This document shows positions 40,330 through 52,029 of a stretch of 64,000 bases of DNA, piece after piece. How positions within the stretch are numbered: the first letter of the stretch is position 1; each line of letters opens with the position of its first letter. Below the pieces are notes generated by a model that was not told where the DNA came from, searched no databases, and saw nothing but the letters and a program-made list of their open reading frames with translations. The position numbers and the translations under genes are program-made. The stretch spans positions 87,652,644 through 87,716,643 of the forward strand of contig NC_088295.1 of the NCBI RefSeq assembly GCF_032854445.1, in the 5' to 3' direction. This DNA comes from Liolophura sinensis. Lineage: Eukaryota; Mollusca; Polyplacophora; Chitonida; Chitonidae.

Positions 40330-41310
40330 AAAACAATGAGTAGATCTCTTTCCATTCTCATCGGTGTAAATTAAAAGGTACAGTGGTCCTGATATAGTCA
40401 CATAAGGCACCATGCTTGTGATTTTTGGAAATTCCATAGTTTATTGCACAATTTATTACAAAATAAAAATATAGCGCTGAATATATTGACTAAACTCGTG
40501 TAAATGGAGGTAAATTATCAATTTTGAATGAATAATTCTGTCAAAAATTTCCAAATTTTCCAATTAGGGTCAATGTTCTGAAGCGATATAACACTGTCTT
40601 ACAAGATAATTACACAGTATTGGGAAATGTGTAAGTGTTGGAACAAACCTAGTTCAGTATAAATTTGAAAATGTGAGTCAAATATAACAAATCAATGATA
40701 CTCTTAATATTGATGGCGTAAGAGTGAAAAAAAAACCTTTTGTTATTCATATAAAGGTGAAATGTCAGGATTTTCTTGACTGATAGGCGATATCTCCCTG
40801 ATTTAGTTACAGTTCACTTTTGTTATTACACACCCTGACGCAATGACGAAACAAGAAACATTTTGATTTATGACGTTCCAATCCGAGTTCAGCGGAATGA
40901 CGTCATAATACAGATTCATTAAACTTTAACACTTCAACGTCAAGCAACAACACACGATGTTACCGAGACTTCATGTGCGGCGTCACGATATATACACAAA
41001 TCTGTGGAAGTCTACACCTAAAACTTTGTTTAAACTTGATCAAATATACAAAATCATGATTTTGTCAAATATAAATAGCAAACAGAATATTGCACAGTGA
41101 CAGTTGAATATCCTCTCTCAAAATGTGAAAATGTTAACCCACCCGACACATCGCGTCTCCTGAGTTATCATTTTCACCTCTCAATCGAAACATATTTATG
41201 TTATTCAACCTTTACTGTGTAATATCTTTTATTTATTCTTAACTTGATTACCATATCTCAGTTTGAATTTTTACCCTGAAGGACTAATCAACAACTAGTA
41301 CCCTTATAGA
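40330..41310. other. No gene seen
   Basis: AT-rich. It has short palindromic stretches such as GACGTCAT near 40,900 but no open frame or recognisable element. It may be host DNA next to the truncated Polinton. Confidence 0.4.
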
Positions 41311-41319
41311 CTTGAAGTG

Positions 41320-42370
41320 TGCACTTCAGTGTGAGGTATAGATGAGGTGTACCACAAGCATACCTCAGCCATAAGTATATACCTCATATATACCTCAAGA
41401 ACACTTTGAATACGGGATATGAATGTACCTCAGATACACCTCAGCAACTCTGATCAAAAATAAATCAATAAATAAACACGAAAAAGATATACCCCAGGTA
41501 CACCTCAGAAACTTGAAAGTTAAAAAATTGAATGATGTGCCTCAGGTACACCTTTGAGACTTGGAACGTTTTAAAATAAGAAATCAGATTTAGACATTTA
41601 CTTGAAACAAAATGGTGACCACAAAATTACAAATGTTTGATCATGTGCAAAAAAATATTTGCTAAATAAATACAAGCCTTTGCCTCACCCTGTACTGATT
41701 TCCCATTGTTTTGCCAAATACTGACCAATCAGAGAGCATGAATCTATTCTCCCCTGGATTATTCCATGTTGACTGCCCCTAACAATGTGCATGTCTATGC
41801 TGTGGGAAAACAAACCCATTTATGTATTGACTGGTGCTTTTTGGTGCTTTCTGGTGCAGAATTTGTTACATGTGTGGGCACATAAAAGCTCTAAATTGCA
41901 TTGAAAAGGAGTTTGATTCTGATGAAGCAGACTAATGTAAGCCTCATGTAAATGTATATAAGCTGTTGTTGTAAACCAGCTGAGATTTACATATAGGCCT
42001 ATTGGCCTTTAGACATATATGTATATCTATCAAAATAAAAGTGAAAACAGTGTGTTAATGTGATTTACACTCAGCTACATTCTTCTTGCTTATAAGCATC
42101 TTCCTCGCCTATAATTCAAACACACCTCGGATACACCTCAGGCATTCAGTTTTTTTACCTACTGTTTCAGGGTACACCTCCACTGAGGTGTACTTTAGGT
42201 GTACTTTAAGTATTAATTTGTATAATTGGCAGTACCTCAGATAAGCCTTCAGTATATCTAACACACACCTCAGACACACCTAAGACCAGATATGGTACGC
42301 CTCAATGGTACATCTCTGATGCACCTCAGGTATGCGCCGGTATACCTCTAGTATACCTTATCAGGGTGAG
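41320..42370. repeat. Two clusters of a TACACCTCAG motif
   Basis: ACCTCAG-type words, mostly GTACACCTCAG or ATACACCTCAG and sometimes the complement CTGAGGTGTA, recur every 10-40 bases at 41,320-41,560 and 42,115-42,365, with a plain gap of about 550 bases between. It could be an old 11-bp tandem repeat scattered by mutation, or a binding-site cluster. Confidence 0.6.
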
Positions 42371-42479
42371 GATATATATACAGTGGGTCTTTGGTAAAAG
42401 GCAAGGGCTATATTATCAGGCAAGAAAGAAGTATCAATTAAAATATCACGCTATTTAAAATTATACATATATATGTAAG

Positions 42480-44327
42480 GGATGTTGTAACTTTTAAGTG
42501 CACATGTCCTTGTTTATTATGTAACGGGAGCAGATTTCAAGTGCTTATTCTAGCAGTAGGTAGGGGGAATTTCACTTTAGCTCAGTTGGTAGAGGGCTGG
42601 GCTTCGGCTGTGGAGACCCGAGTTCGAAATTCTTCAACCTTTACAATTATATTTGTCACGCTAGTCCGTCACGTTGAACTTAGTTAGGTCTAGCTTTTTC
42701 AAAGTTGTAATTTTTTTTATTTCTGCAAATGGGGTGCAAATAGAGTTCTTCACTTGAAGGAAGTCTGTGTTCATGTGATTAATGGGAGATGGTAGACTTT
42801 ATAACAAACTTCCTTGCGGTTTACTGTCTATAAGATAACTTGGCTAATACGTTCGCATCATTCAATGGACACCTTGCTCAGTGTCCGCCATTTTTCATCA
42901 GCTTGACAAGGCGAGATTGCGTGACAAATTATGTAAGTGACAATTATTCATACAAAGATTAACAGGTGTGTAAGTGTCACAAGTCATGTCACAAGTTTTC
43001 AGCAAGCTTGGTAGCATGAACAATGATGGTTTTAGCGCGTGTAATCTGAGCAGTTATGTAACGTTTACGTGTACTCGAACAGCTGATCGGTTGTGCAGCC
43101 TGGCTGTAATAGTTCGCTCTCAGTGAGCAATACCACACATCGTAGCTCCAGTCGGAAGTTTAACACTGTCTCATCCTATACATAAGTTGTAAGATAGCGG
43201 AATAGTGTTAACAGATCTTTTGAGGTTAAATACTGTACTGAATAGGTTTTACATTCCTAACAGCATTTGTAACCATGGCAACTTTCTGTCTAGACTGTTT
43301 GCACTGTACAAGTTACCTCCCTTTGCTTGAAACTCATTTGTTTACAAAGATGAACCAGTTTGATCATATGTGTACATGTATAATGTAAAATAAGAAAATT
43401 GTAAATTACTATGGTTTAGTGTGTTAGCCATTAATACTGATTACTGTCAGTGTAATGCAGACCCGTGCATTTTGATAAATAATTAATATAACTTGCTGTT
43501 TGACTTTCTTTCATGTGACACCTGTTGCAGGTTACGCTATTGGGACAACCTTAGGAGACATCCCGGTAGGGCCCTGTCAGCAACTATCGGCAGCATTTGG
43601 GGGTAAGATGGTCACATTGTCTGATTGTAGTCCTGAACCATCATGGTTTATTAGGACCTGTGTGTAGTAGTACATGTGTCGCAGTGTTTTCAAACAGCCT
43701 TGTGCATACATGTACATGCAGTGATTTTTAAACTTGTTAGTTTTTTATATCATTACTCATCCACATGTTGTTATGAAGCTGTAGAAAAACACGGTACTTG
43801 AACCGCCCCATTAGATAATGGTGATATAGCTAAGACAGCATAGCTGTTCATGTAAATACTTCTAGTCTGTTAAACATGTTACATTGAGCAAAGTATTGTT
43901 TGAGAATAATTGGTGTTTTGTTATTCACATGTAATTGCTATTAGCAGCACCCTGCTCATATTACATGTATACTGATTTCGAGTTCGCCACGGCGTTTCAT
44001 TGGAAAGTTTATTGTTTCAAGTTAAGAACATAAGGAAAAGGGTTACCCCCAATGGATAGAACACACAACCAGCAGCAGAGATTTATATGAAAAGTATATG
44101 AGTCAGGCGTAACAGCAGTACCACATACAGCAAGCAATGTGTAGTACACGTATTACCATTTTACTTAATAATACTGTAAAAGTACTAAGTGTTGTTCTGA
44201 TATGCTTGTCTTCTCAGATCTTTCTGTCTCTCTGTAACACCTGTATGCGGTGACAATCCCCATCGGTATGTAAAAGAACGTCTGTCCCGAATGAGTTTTG
44301 GGGTCCTATTATTCCATGTGCTTTACA
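42480..44327 (+). repeat. Probable 5' LTR of a second Gypsy-like element
   Basis: Ends TTTACA directly before a primer site at 44,328. A matching TGTAA start may be at 42,476 or 42,521, which would give a length near 1.8 kb, as in the intact element. No second copy is present in the window, so the limits are a guess. A tRNA-like stretch at 42,575-42,640 and an exon-like stretch at 43,531-43,602 lie inside. Confidence 0.4.
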
Positions 44328-44345
44328 TGGTGGCAGCAGTGGGAT
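44328..44345 (+). promoter_or_regulatory. Primer binding site, tRNA-Leu type
   Basis: TGGTGGCAGCAGTGGGAT, one or two bases different from the site of the intact element at 24,151, follows a CA end. It links the upstream sequence to the gag at 44,861. Confidence 0.65.
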
Positions 44346-44860
44346 ACCCTCTTTGATGAGATGGCCAGGTGTGATACCTTTAGTGATGAGATGACAATAG
44401 GCCCCATTTGGCCGCTGGAACTGGAAATATTGTGCTTGTTGACTGCAGTTTTCTGTTTCAGTTTTCTGCTGAAACAGTGTTTTGACTGCAATGAACATTA
44501 AGACAGATACTTAAGTGTGTTACAGTTTCAGACATTACACAAGCAGTGACTGTCTTGGTGCACCTCAGCTTTACAGTCCTTTGGAATGGATGTTGTGGCG
44601 GTGTTTCATTCTTCTTCTTGAAAAGAATATTCAGACAGTGACATTTCGTGTGGTAATATGTCAGTGGACTTTGAAAGGACAAGAGGTACACATGTGAGTA
44701 CGGCGTGTGTTCAAGGCCATCAGTTAATCTGATGTGTGATACATGCATGTATGATATATGTGTAGAAATGAATGTATTGTTTGTACATGTATTAATTAGC
44801 ACAGATGTCTAAATTTAAAACTTGCCTCTACCTGTAAACCTGAATTAGAAGTTTAGAATC

Positions 44861-45715
44861 ATGGCAGAAATGAATAAGCCAGTAGATAACCAGCAGATAA
44901 ATGAACTAAGTGAGGAGTTAGATCGTCTCGGGATTAGAATCCGGGAAAACCTTGGCACCGAGTCATTTTCAAAACCTTTGGTTGTTCTTCGAAGCACTAA
45001 CTTGGAAAAGTTCCGAGACAGACCAGAGAAAAACACAGATCCACGTGAGTGGATAGCCGATGCTCGTTCTCAAGCTCAAGCATTCAAACTCACAGATGTT
45101 GATTGTGCCAATCTACTGATCAGTATCTTGGGTGGAAGGGTCCCCCAAGACATAGCTGGCCATAGTGACATTGTTAAGGCGGACCCCGAGAAAATCATAG
45201 CTGTGCCACACAAGCTGTTTGGTGATGATGCAGATCTACCAGAGTTGTAGCGGAGATTCTACCGTTACCAGCAGAAGGAGGGTGACCTTTTGCAGTGCTC
45301 CGTAGACTACATGGTTGAATTGTATGACAGAATAATTGAAAAAGATCAAAGTTTGCTGACTGGGAAAGAGGCAGCACTCAAAGGCAAGCTGACTCAAGCC
45401 GTTTCTGATGATGGGCTGAAACGTGAGCTCATGCGACTTAATGAGAAGTTGCCTAACTTGAAGTGTTTTGAAACTGACAAGTACAAAGTTTTCTCTGATG
45501 AAGCTGTTGGTGGATCCCTTGGTGATCGCTCTGGAAACACAGAACCATGTGATGAACTGCTAAGCCTCTTAAAACAGAAAAACGCAGCCTACCGAGCAAA
45601 AGCTAAGGACAACAGTGATAGAAATGGTTGGTGTTATCACTCCCCTGATCATCTGCCAAATGAGTGCCCAGAATGGATTAAAAGGAACTCTGAAGGACGG
45701 AAACCTTTAAACTAG
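44861..45715 (+). pseudogene. Gag of a truncated Gypsy-like element, one stop
   Basis: From ATG 44,861 one frame runs to 45,715 with a single TAG at 45,248 (a Gln codon one base away). It contains the capsid-like KNTDPREWIADARSQAQAF, ANLLISILGG and RRFYRYQQKEGDLL (just after the stop), CSVDYMVELYDRI, and a degenerate zinc knuckle near the end (CYHSPDHLPNEC). This is the type of gag seen in several mollusc Gypsy elements, from memory, and differs from the gag at 24,243. Confidence 0.8.
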
Positions 45716-45774
45716 TGTAAGCTGTTGTGGAGAGCCCAACTTCAGGTTTAACTTTTACTGGCTCACCGAGGTTC

Positions 45775-45840
45775 TCATGGATGGAGTGAAGGTGGCCTGC
45801 CTAGTGGATACGGGAGTTCAAATGTTTCCACCAGTACGTT
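45775..45840 (+). pseudogene. Start of a retroelement protease, truncated
   Basis: DGVKVACLVDTGVQM encodes the active-site DTG of an aspartic protease, 60 bases after the gag stop. Similarity ends at about 45,840, so the rest of pol and the 3' LTR are lost. Confidence 0.65.
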
Positions 45841-45849
45841 ATCTAAAAG

Positions 45850-46280
45850 TTCCCACCACTGTATATCTGCTTATATGATATATAACTCTCAGGACTGACT
45901 TCTTTCAATGGCATTTAGAAGTTGAGAGTTGAGCTAAGACTAGCATCATTTTCAACCACTTGCTACTATCGACATCGAAACGTGCTTAATAAACAAGAAG
46001 TTATCCATAAGAAATCTCTCTTGTCTTAGCTCTCAGGACTGGTTTCAACCTGTGATATACAAGTTGCTTTAGTTTCTTTAGTTCTGGTATTCTCTATGTA
46101 GGTGAAGAACACAGAATGATCCTGCTTTTATTTTGTACCTGCTTTGTTTTGATAAATTTATTTCTTCAGGAATTGTAATTACAGACAATCGAAATTAAGA
46201 CTGGATCTGATTACAGTCTCGATTTATATGTGACAAGGAATTGCTTACAAACCAAGACCTTTATAAAATACATCTCGGTG
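45850..46280. other. No gene seen
   Basis: AT-rich. Contains a repeated TAGCTCTCAGGACTG-like phrase (45,885 and 46,028). Confidence 0.4.
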
Positions 46281-46289
46281 TCTTGACCA

Positions 46290-47310
46290 TTACCACCAGT
46301 ACCACCAGTGCAGCTCTGGTATGTGTGACATGTGATAACCCACGCCTGTGCCACCAGTGCAGCTCCGGTATGTGAGAAATGTCATAACCCACGCCTGTGC
46401 CACCAGTGCAGCTCCGGTATGTGTGACATGTGATAACCCACGTCAGTACCACCAGTGCAGCTCTGGTATGTGTGACATTTGATAACCCACGCCAGTACCA
46501 CCAGTGCAGCTCTGGTATGTGTGACATTTGATAACCCACGCCAGTACCACCAGTGCAGCTCTGGTATGTGTGACATTTGATAACCCACGCCAGTACCACC
46601 AGTGCAGCTCTGGTATTTGTGACATTTGATAACCCACGCCATTACCACCAGTGCAGCCCTGATATGTGTGACATGTGATAACCCACGCCAGTACCATCAA
46701 TGCAGCTCTGGTATGTGTGACATTTGATAACCCACGCCAGTACCACCAGTGCAGCTCCGGTATGTGTGACATGTGATAACCCATGCCATTACCACCAGTG
46801 CAGCTCTGATATGTGTGACATGTGATAACCCACGCCAGTACCACCAGTGCAGCTCCGGTATGTGTGACATGTGATAACCCACGCCAGTACCACCAGTGCA
46901 GCTCTGGTATGTGTGACATGTGATAATCCACGCCATTACCACCAGTGCAGCTCTGGTATGTGTGACATTTGATAACCCACGCCAGCACAACCAGTGCAGC
47001 TCTGGTATGTGTGACATGTGATAACCCACGCCAGTACCACCAGTGCAGCTCCGGTATGTGTGACATGTGATAACCCACGCCAGTATCACCAGTGCAGCTC
47101 TGATATGTGTGACATGTGATAACCCACGCCATTACCACCAGTGCAGCTCTGGCATGTGTGATATGTGATAACCCACGCCAGTACCACCAGTGTAGCTCTG
47201 GCATGTGTGACATGTGATAACTTACGCCAGTACCACCAGTGCAGCTCTGGTATGAGTGACGTGATAACCCACGCCGATACCACTAGTAAAACCAGTGACA
47301 TGTGATAACC
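46290..47310. repeat. 50-bp minisatellite, about 20 units
   Basis: Unit CCACGCCAGTACCACCAGTG, then CAGCTCTGGTATGTGTGACA, then TGTGATAACC, with few variants. Because 50 is not a multiple of three, a frame passes through three translations of the unit in turn. Long minus-strand open frames here (up to 256 codons) are by-products. The high similarity of units suggests recent expansion. Confidence 0.95.
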
Positions 47311-47524
47311 CACACAGTCTTTGGCGAGGTTGTACTTAAAACAAATCTGAAAAATCCTGTTTTGTGTGTGAAAACATTACGTATCACTTGTAACTTGGAA
47401 ATACCACGGAGACAATACTTGATGAATGCACAAAGTCTCATTTATTACTACTTCTACAACAAAGTAGACCCTCTGTTAGTAGGCCAAAAAGTGATCGCCA
47501 TCGTATAAGTAGCAAATTGTTCAG

Positions 47525-47805
47525 TACGGCGTAAAACACCAATTAAATGAGTCAATAAATAAAGTTATCGATGTACAATTACCGAGATCAAACACGGTGT
47601 TCGGCACTGAGAGGTTAGAGCAAGGAAACAGAACTGGTTGGCCCGATGTCAGAATAATGTGACGGAGTGGCTTGTCATGTCTGGTGTCTTCGACATGATA
47701 CTTCGGTGGTGGTAGCATGGACTCGCTTTGCCACAAGAAGACAAAAGAAGACACACCTAATGACTCTTCGTCGTCATATGACTACATGTTGACTACATAC
47801 ATATA
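47525..47805. mobile_element. SINE fragments: family B (minus) next to family A (plus)
   Basis: 47,525-47,565 is the end of family B in minus orientation (complement of TTAATTGGTGTTTTACGCCG). 47,585-47,790 has the family A middle and tail (CACTGAGAGGTTAGAGCAAG, TTCGTCGTCATATGACT). Confidence 0.55.
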
Positions 47806-47809
47806 TACA

Positions 47810-48320
47810 TACAATCACCAGTATCATTGTCATCAGAAGCTATGCGTCCTCAAACAGACATTCATATACCAACCGTCAACCAATATAGACGTTCCAGGTC
47901 AATTATCATAGGGCTAATTCCCCAGAACGACCTATAACACGAACCTACAAAGAACTGAGAAATTGTATAAATTACGAGCTTTGGACGGAATCACGCAAGG
48001 AAAAGCAATCAGCAGTTTTCAATGATGTTGGAAAGGCGTAAGGTATGTTCTAGTCGAATGAGTGAAATCAGTATTCAAATCGTGTACCGTGCTAGTATGT
48101 GTAAGTTGTCGGTAATAAAATAAGTATCTTAGTTGCGTTCTGATTGCAACTGTTCATATATCTATGTGGCGCTTTAATTCAACACGATGAGTATATATCC
48201 TCCAGCCCGGGTTAAGCGGAATCAGACAAAATCCTGAAGCAGAGCGCAACAGATTCTGGACACTATGTCCATATTTACTTACAAGAGAATAATACTCATC
48301 TTAAAACTTACGAAACTTAG
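47810..48320. other. No gene seen
   Basis: AT-rich spacer. A CAGACATTCATATACCAACC-like phrase recurs near 49,925. Confidence 0.35.
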
Positions 48321-48328
48321 AGCTTGGA

Positions 48329-48712
48329 TTAACCTTGACGTATTAGTTTTTGTAGTAATAACTTGTGACGTTGATTAAAATCGTTGCATAACACATCTGA
48401 TCTAACCAATGCTAAAAGGCGAGATATGTACACGCCATGTGCAGTACCCTTCGGTATATTGCTGTTCAAGTAAGGATCATTTACCATGTTAAAATTGAAA
48501 CAATCCCTTTTTTCGTAAAGTGTTTTTATACTAATATAGATAACATGTACAGTCTGGAGAGTCTGTGGTTTTCTTTCCATCCAGGAGGGTGGATATATAT
48601 CTTTTGCAGCCTTTGCTATATATGGATTGTTTAAAGCTCGAAGATTATCAACATACCGTCGAGTTAATGAGAAATATTGGACCTGGTGAAGATTCCTCCA
48701 ACGTTTCTGCAT
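48329..48712 (-). pseudogene. Reverse transcriptase C-terminal fragment, probably Penelope-like
   Basis: The minus strand encodes RRYVDNLRALNNPYIAKAAK and DIYPPSW, then YEKRDCFNFNMVNDPYL, NIPKGTAHGVYISRLL and a final RHKLLLQKLIRQG. In active relatives the first motif has two Asp (YxDD); here one is Asn. The order fits a reverse transcriptase palm and thumb like those of Penelope/Neptune elements, from memory. Only a 3' part remains, with no other domain. Confidence 0.6.
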
Positions 48713-48809
48713 ATGGTCATATTCACGGTTATGTCACGGTTACCAGTTCTGACATGTTTACACGTATGTAAAATGAAGTCTGACGATTCAGTCACAATTG
48801 TATCTACCA

Positions 48810-49135
48810 GAAGTATAATAAGACATCTCAAAATCTTTAACTGCTTTCGCGTAATTAGATATCTTGGACGGGAATGATTTAGTATATTGGCAGGAAATGC
48901 ATGGGGGCTCTCGTGCGTTGAAATAATTCCGCACAGCACTGCGAGCTTCTGGATCATTTAAAATCCGTGGTTTGTTAGAAGTATAATAACACATCTCAAA
49001 ATTTTTATCTGCTTTCGCGTAATAAAATATCTTGGACGCGGTTAATTTAGTATATTGGGATGGGGTCACTCGTATATTGAAATAATTCGGCACAACATTT
49101 CAAAGCTCTGGATCATTTGAAATCCGTGGTATTTT
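48810..49135. repeat. Tandem duplication of about 165 bp
   Basis: Two diverged copies starting AAGTATAATAAGACATCTCA or similar and ending TGGATCATTTRAAATCCGTGG, at 48,810-48,975 and 48,980-49,135. It adjoins the reverse transcriptase fragment on its N-terminal side. Confidence 0.8.
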
Positions 49136-49139
49136 AACG

Positions 49140-51030
49140 AAATCAAGGCGCTATCTATGTACTTCAGTTTTAGGAGGAGTTTATTTTAGCAGTCTGAACA
49201 TTTCTTAATGGTTTATGAAGTCGAAAATAGGGCATGTCTTGGGTGGTACAGAAGGTGTAGAAGTGGGCGTCACCTCTGCAACCACCTTACTAAATATTTT
49301 AGGAGGAAGTGCATCTAATACTGTGAGTATAAATCATATGTCATTACATGTTTCAGACAAACCTACGAGATAGCTGACATTTACATTGCTATGAATTGAC
49401 ACCGTACAAAACTCCCTCCTACCATGGTTGCGATCACTTCTTTGATGGTATTCGAACAATTGTGTTATGTTTGAATCGTGTGGTTGATTGGATGTTACGT
49501 TAGCAACCCCTGGAATTTGTCATTTAGGTCAAAGTTACCACAGGGAACAGTATCCTGTGAAGAAGGATAAATCATTATGTATTATTTGAATTCGAAAGTG
49601 CTCAAAACATGGTCAGAGGCAGAAAAATGTTTGCCTGTTTATCCTAAGATATCATTTTCAGTTCGCCAAATAAATGCAATTTGATGATTTACACCTAAGA
49701 TTAACGTACGATTTAGAACATTATTCACCCGTCATAGATGAACCTTAGTACTGTGGAACCATTTAGTAACTCGGCCTGTGAATTAGCATCACAATTCACA
49801 GCGTTAGTGTTATCTTAATTTGTATCATAATGTTAGCTATATATGTACAGGGGCTTACCCCCGTGGTTAAAAACAACCAGCAGAATCTGGACGTGCACAG
49901 GTTGTGAATATATGCGTCGAAACAGACATTTGCGTACACCAGCCGTCAACCAATAATCATCAGTTAAAATCTTATAATGAACTGTCGGTGTGGTTTAGCA
50001 GTAGCAGTGTTTTTTTCACCATATTACAGATGTGCCATGTTTGTCAAACTTAGAAATGCTAATGTGAGAACGAAGTGCACGAAACCAACGAAACATCGGC
50101 TGTTAAGCACATGGTGGTAATTTGTATTGGTGGTTTCAGGGTATGGGGAGTTAACACGGGTCCAGGTACTGGACTACATTACTACCGCTTTTAGAGAAAC
50201 TATTGTAACAGGGATGGTAACAAACAAGTGAGAAGATGGCTACAAACAGGCAGTCACTGATACTTTACCATTGCGTACATGTTGTATTGCCGATTAGTAT
50301 TAGTCACCCTCTTTGAAGATAAATTTCAGCTGTACGGCGCAAGCGGAGCACTAACTAAGCCAGTCGACCATACAACTGTGGTGAGTAGTGGGATACTTAC
50401 GTTGTACAAACAGACATACAAGACGCTGTTTTGTTCCAAAAACACGCAAAAAAAAAACAATCCGATCCCGCCGGAAAACATGCTTTGCACGATCGTGTGA
50501 CGATCAAACTAGCAGTTTTAGTCGGACGTTGTTGAATGATCTGCCAGGCCTTGTTATTTTGCTTTATGTTCTTGGTAAATCGTTCATGTTAAACTTGGGA
50601 GTTATAGACGCTTCCAGTAGGTACTCTTTGATGAGCTGCATTAAATGCTCAATGACAAGCTGTAAAGCATCATTATTGGCATTTTGTAATGGGTTGTGGG
50701 TGGCAAGTGGAATTTGAGCCTGTACATGACAACAAAAACGTTTTCAAAGTTTTATTCACCAAAGGAAAGACAATATTCGAATAAAATATTAATTTATTGC
50801 ACAACACAACTTAATAAACATGAAACACCCGCAAATAACAAAATTACAAATTTGTACTCACGTAATGACAAAGACTGTAGAACAATTATAAAGATGATTC
50901 TTGTAAAACTTTTCTAAACAAAGACCGTCCATTTGACACATTTCTTTATACCTTTACCACTGATACCATATTCGTTGCTTTATGTTCTGATATAGGCTTT
51001 ATTGAGTTTCTCAATTTCATCTACGTGTAT
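49140..51030. other. No gene seen
   Basis: AT-rich with short frames lacking known domains (for example 50,388-50,717). Confidence 0.4.
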
Positions 51031-51034
51031 AATA

Positions 51035-51035
<1 letters not shown>

Positions 51036-51126
<91 letters not shown>
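51036..51126. repeat. (AT)n microsatellite, about 45 units
   Basis: Uninterrupted AT dinucleotides of about 90 bp. The open frames across it are artefacts of the repeat. Confidence 0.97.
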
Positions 51127-51129
<3 letters not shown>

Positions 51130-51439
51130 AAAATCAGGAGCGTTTCTTGCAGTTAGGTACGAATACATGTCGATGATTGAATAAGACTTATTCTACTTAA
51201 TTATTTATGTCATAATAGTTGATTGAAGCATTGACTTTGATTAATCAGTTTATCGTTTTTTTACTAATGAGTGTGGAAAAGTATTAAATCGTCCACAGTT
51301 TCATTATACAAGAAGAATGATTTATTAATCACTTTCATTTTCTACGGTAGTACTTATTTTGATTTTATTATTCTATTGTGCAAATACCAAAAAGCATAGA
51401 CTTGCATTAATCAGTTTATCGTTTCTTTACTTATGACTA

Positions 51440-51530
51440 CCACCACAGTACATGTACATATACCTAATGATTCATCGTCGTCACATGACTGAAATAGTTA
51501 AGTACGACGTTAAATTCCAAGCATACATAT
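51440..51530 (+). mobile_element. SINE family A tail fragment
   Basis: CCTAATGATTCATCGTCGTC, ACATGACTGAAATAGTTAAG and TACGACGTTAAATTCCAAGC match the end of the full copy at 15,965. Confidence 0.65.
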
Positions 51531-52029
51531 ATACAAACATAACTGTGACTATGGGTGCCTGGAAACTATTTTTACAAAATGTGCCCAGTTTGGTTATAAA
51601 GCATAGCATTATTCCGTAATCAGTTTTATTTTCCATGCTAGTATGAATTTTGATTTTATGATTCTACTGTGCAAATAGCAACATTTACCATGCCCTGGCT
51701 TAACTGAAAGGACATAACTAATGTCAGAGTCATTTGATGACTGAAAATCAAACAATACGAGTTCTGTCTAGTTCATTAAAAAGCTGTAAATATCATAAAT
51801 ATTTCAGTTTAAATGCACGTCATTGTGACAACAGGAAAATACCACATCACGCTGAAACACGAGAAAACCAGCGAGTATTTCTCACATAAACAATGGGTGT
51901 TAACCCAAAATTACCGAATTCCATACTAAACTGATCTTTACATGTTTCACACAATGTTTCCCCATTTGCAGTGCATATTTTTCTTATCTGTCAGGATGCT
52001 TAGTTATATATGTCGCTTTTCTATGTCCT

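Noticed and set aside
42575-42640. tRNA gene candidate (TAGCTCAGTTGGTAGAGGG with GAGTTCGAAATTC)
   Set aside because: The D arm and a B-box-like part are visible but the anticodon stem and T stem do not pair; it is more likely a SINE head or tRNA pseudogene.
46443-47213. 256-codon minus-strand open frame with repeated HIPELHWWYWRGLSNVTHTR
   Set aside because: It is the 50-bp minisatellite read through three phases; the frame stays open because the unit has no stop in any minus phase. No start context, domain or splice signal.
46290-47310. CRISPR-like array
   Set aside because: Units are contiguous with no unique spacers, and the genome is animal.
50980-51184. YIYIYI frames on both strands
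   Set aside because: (AT)n microsatellite.
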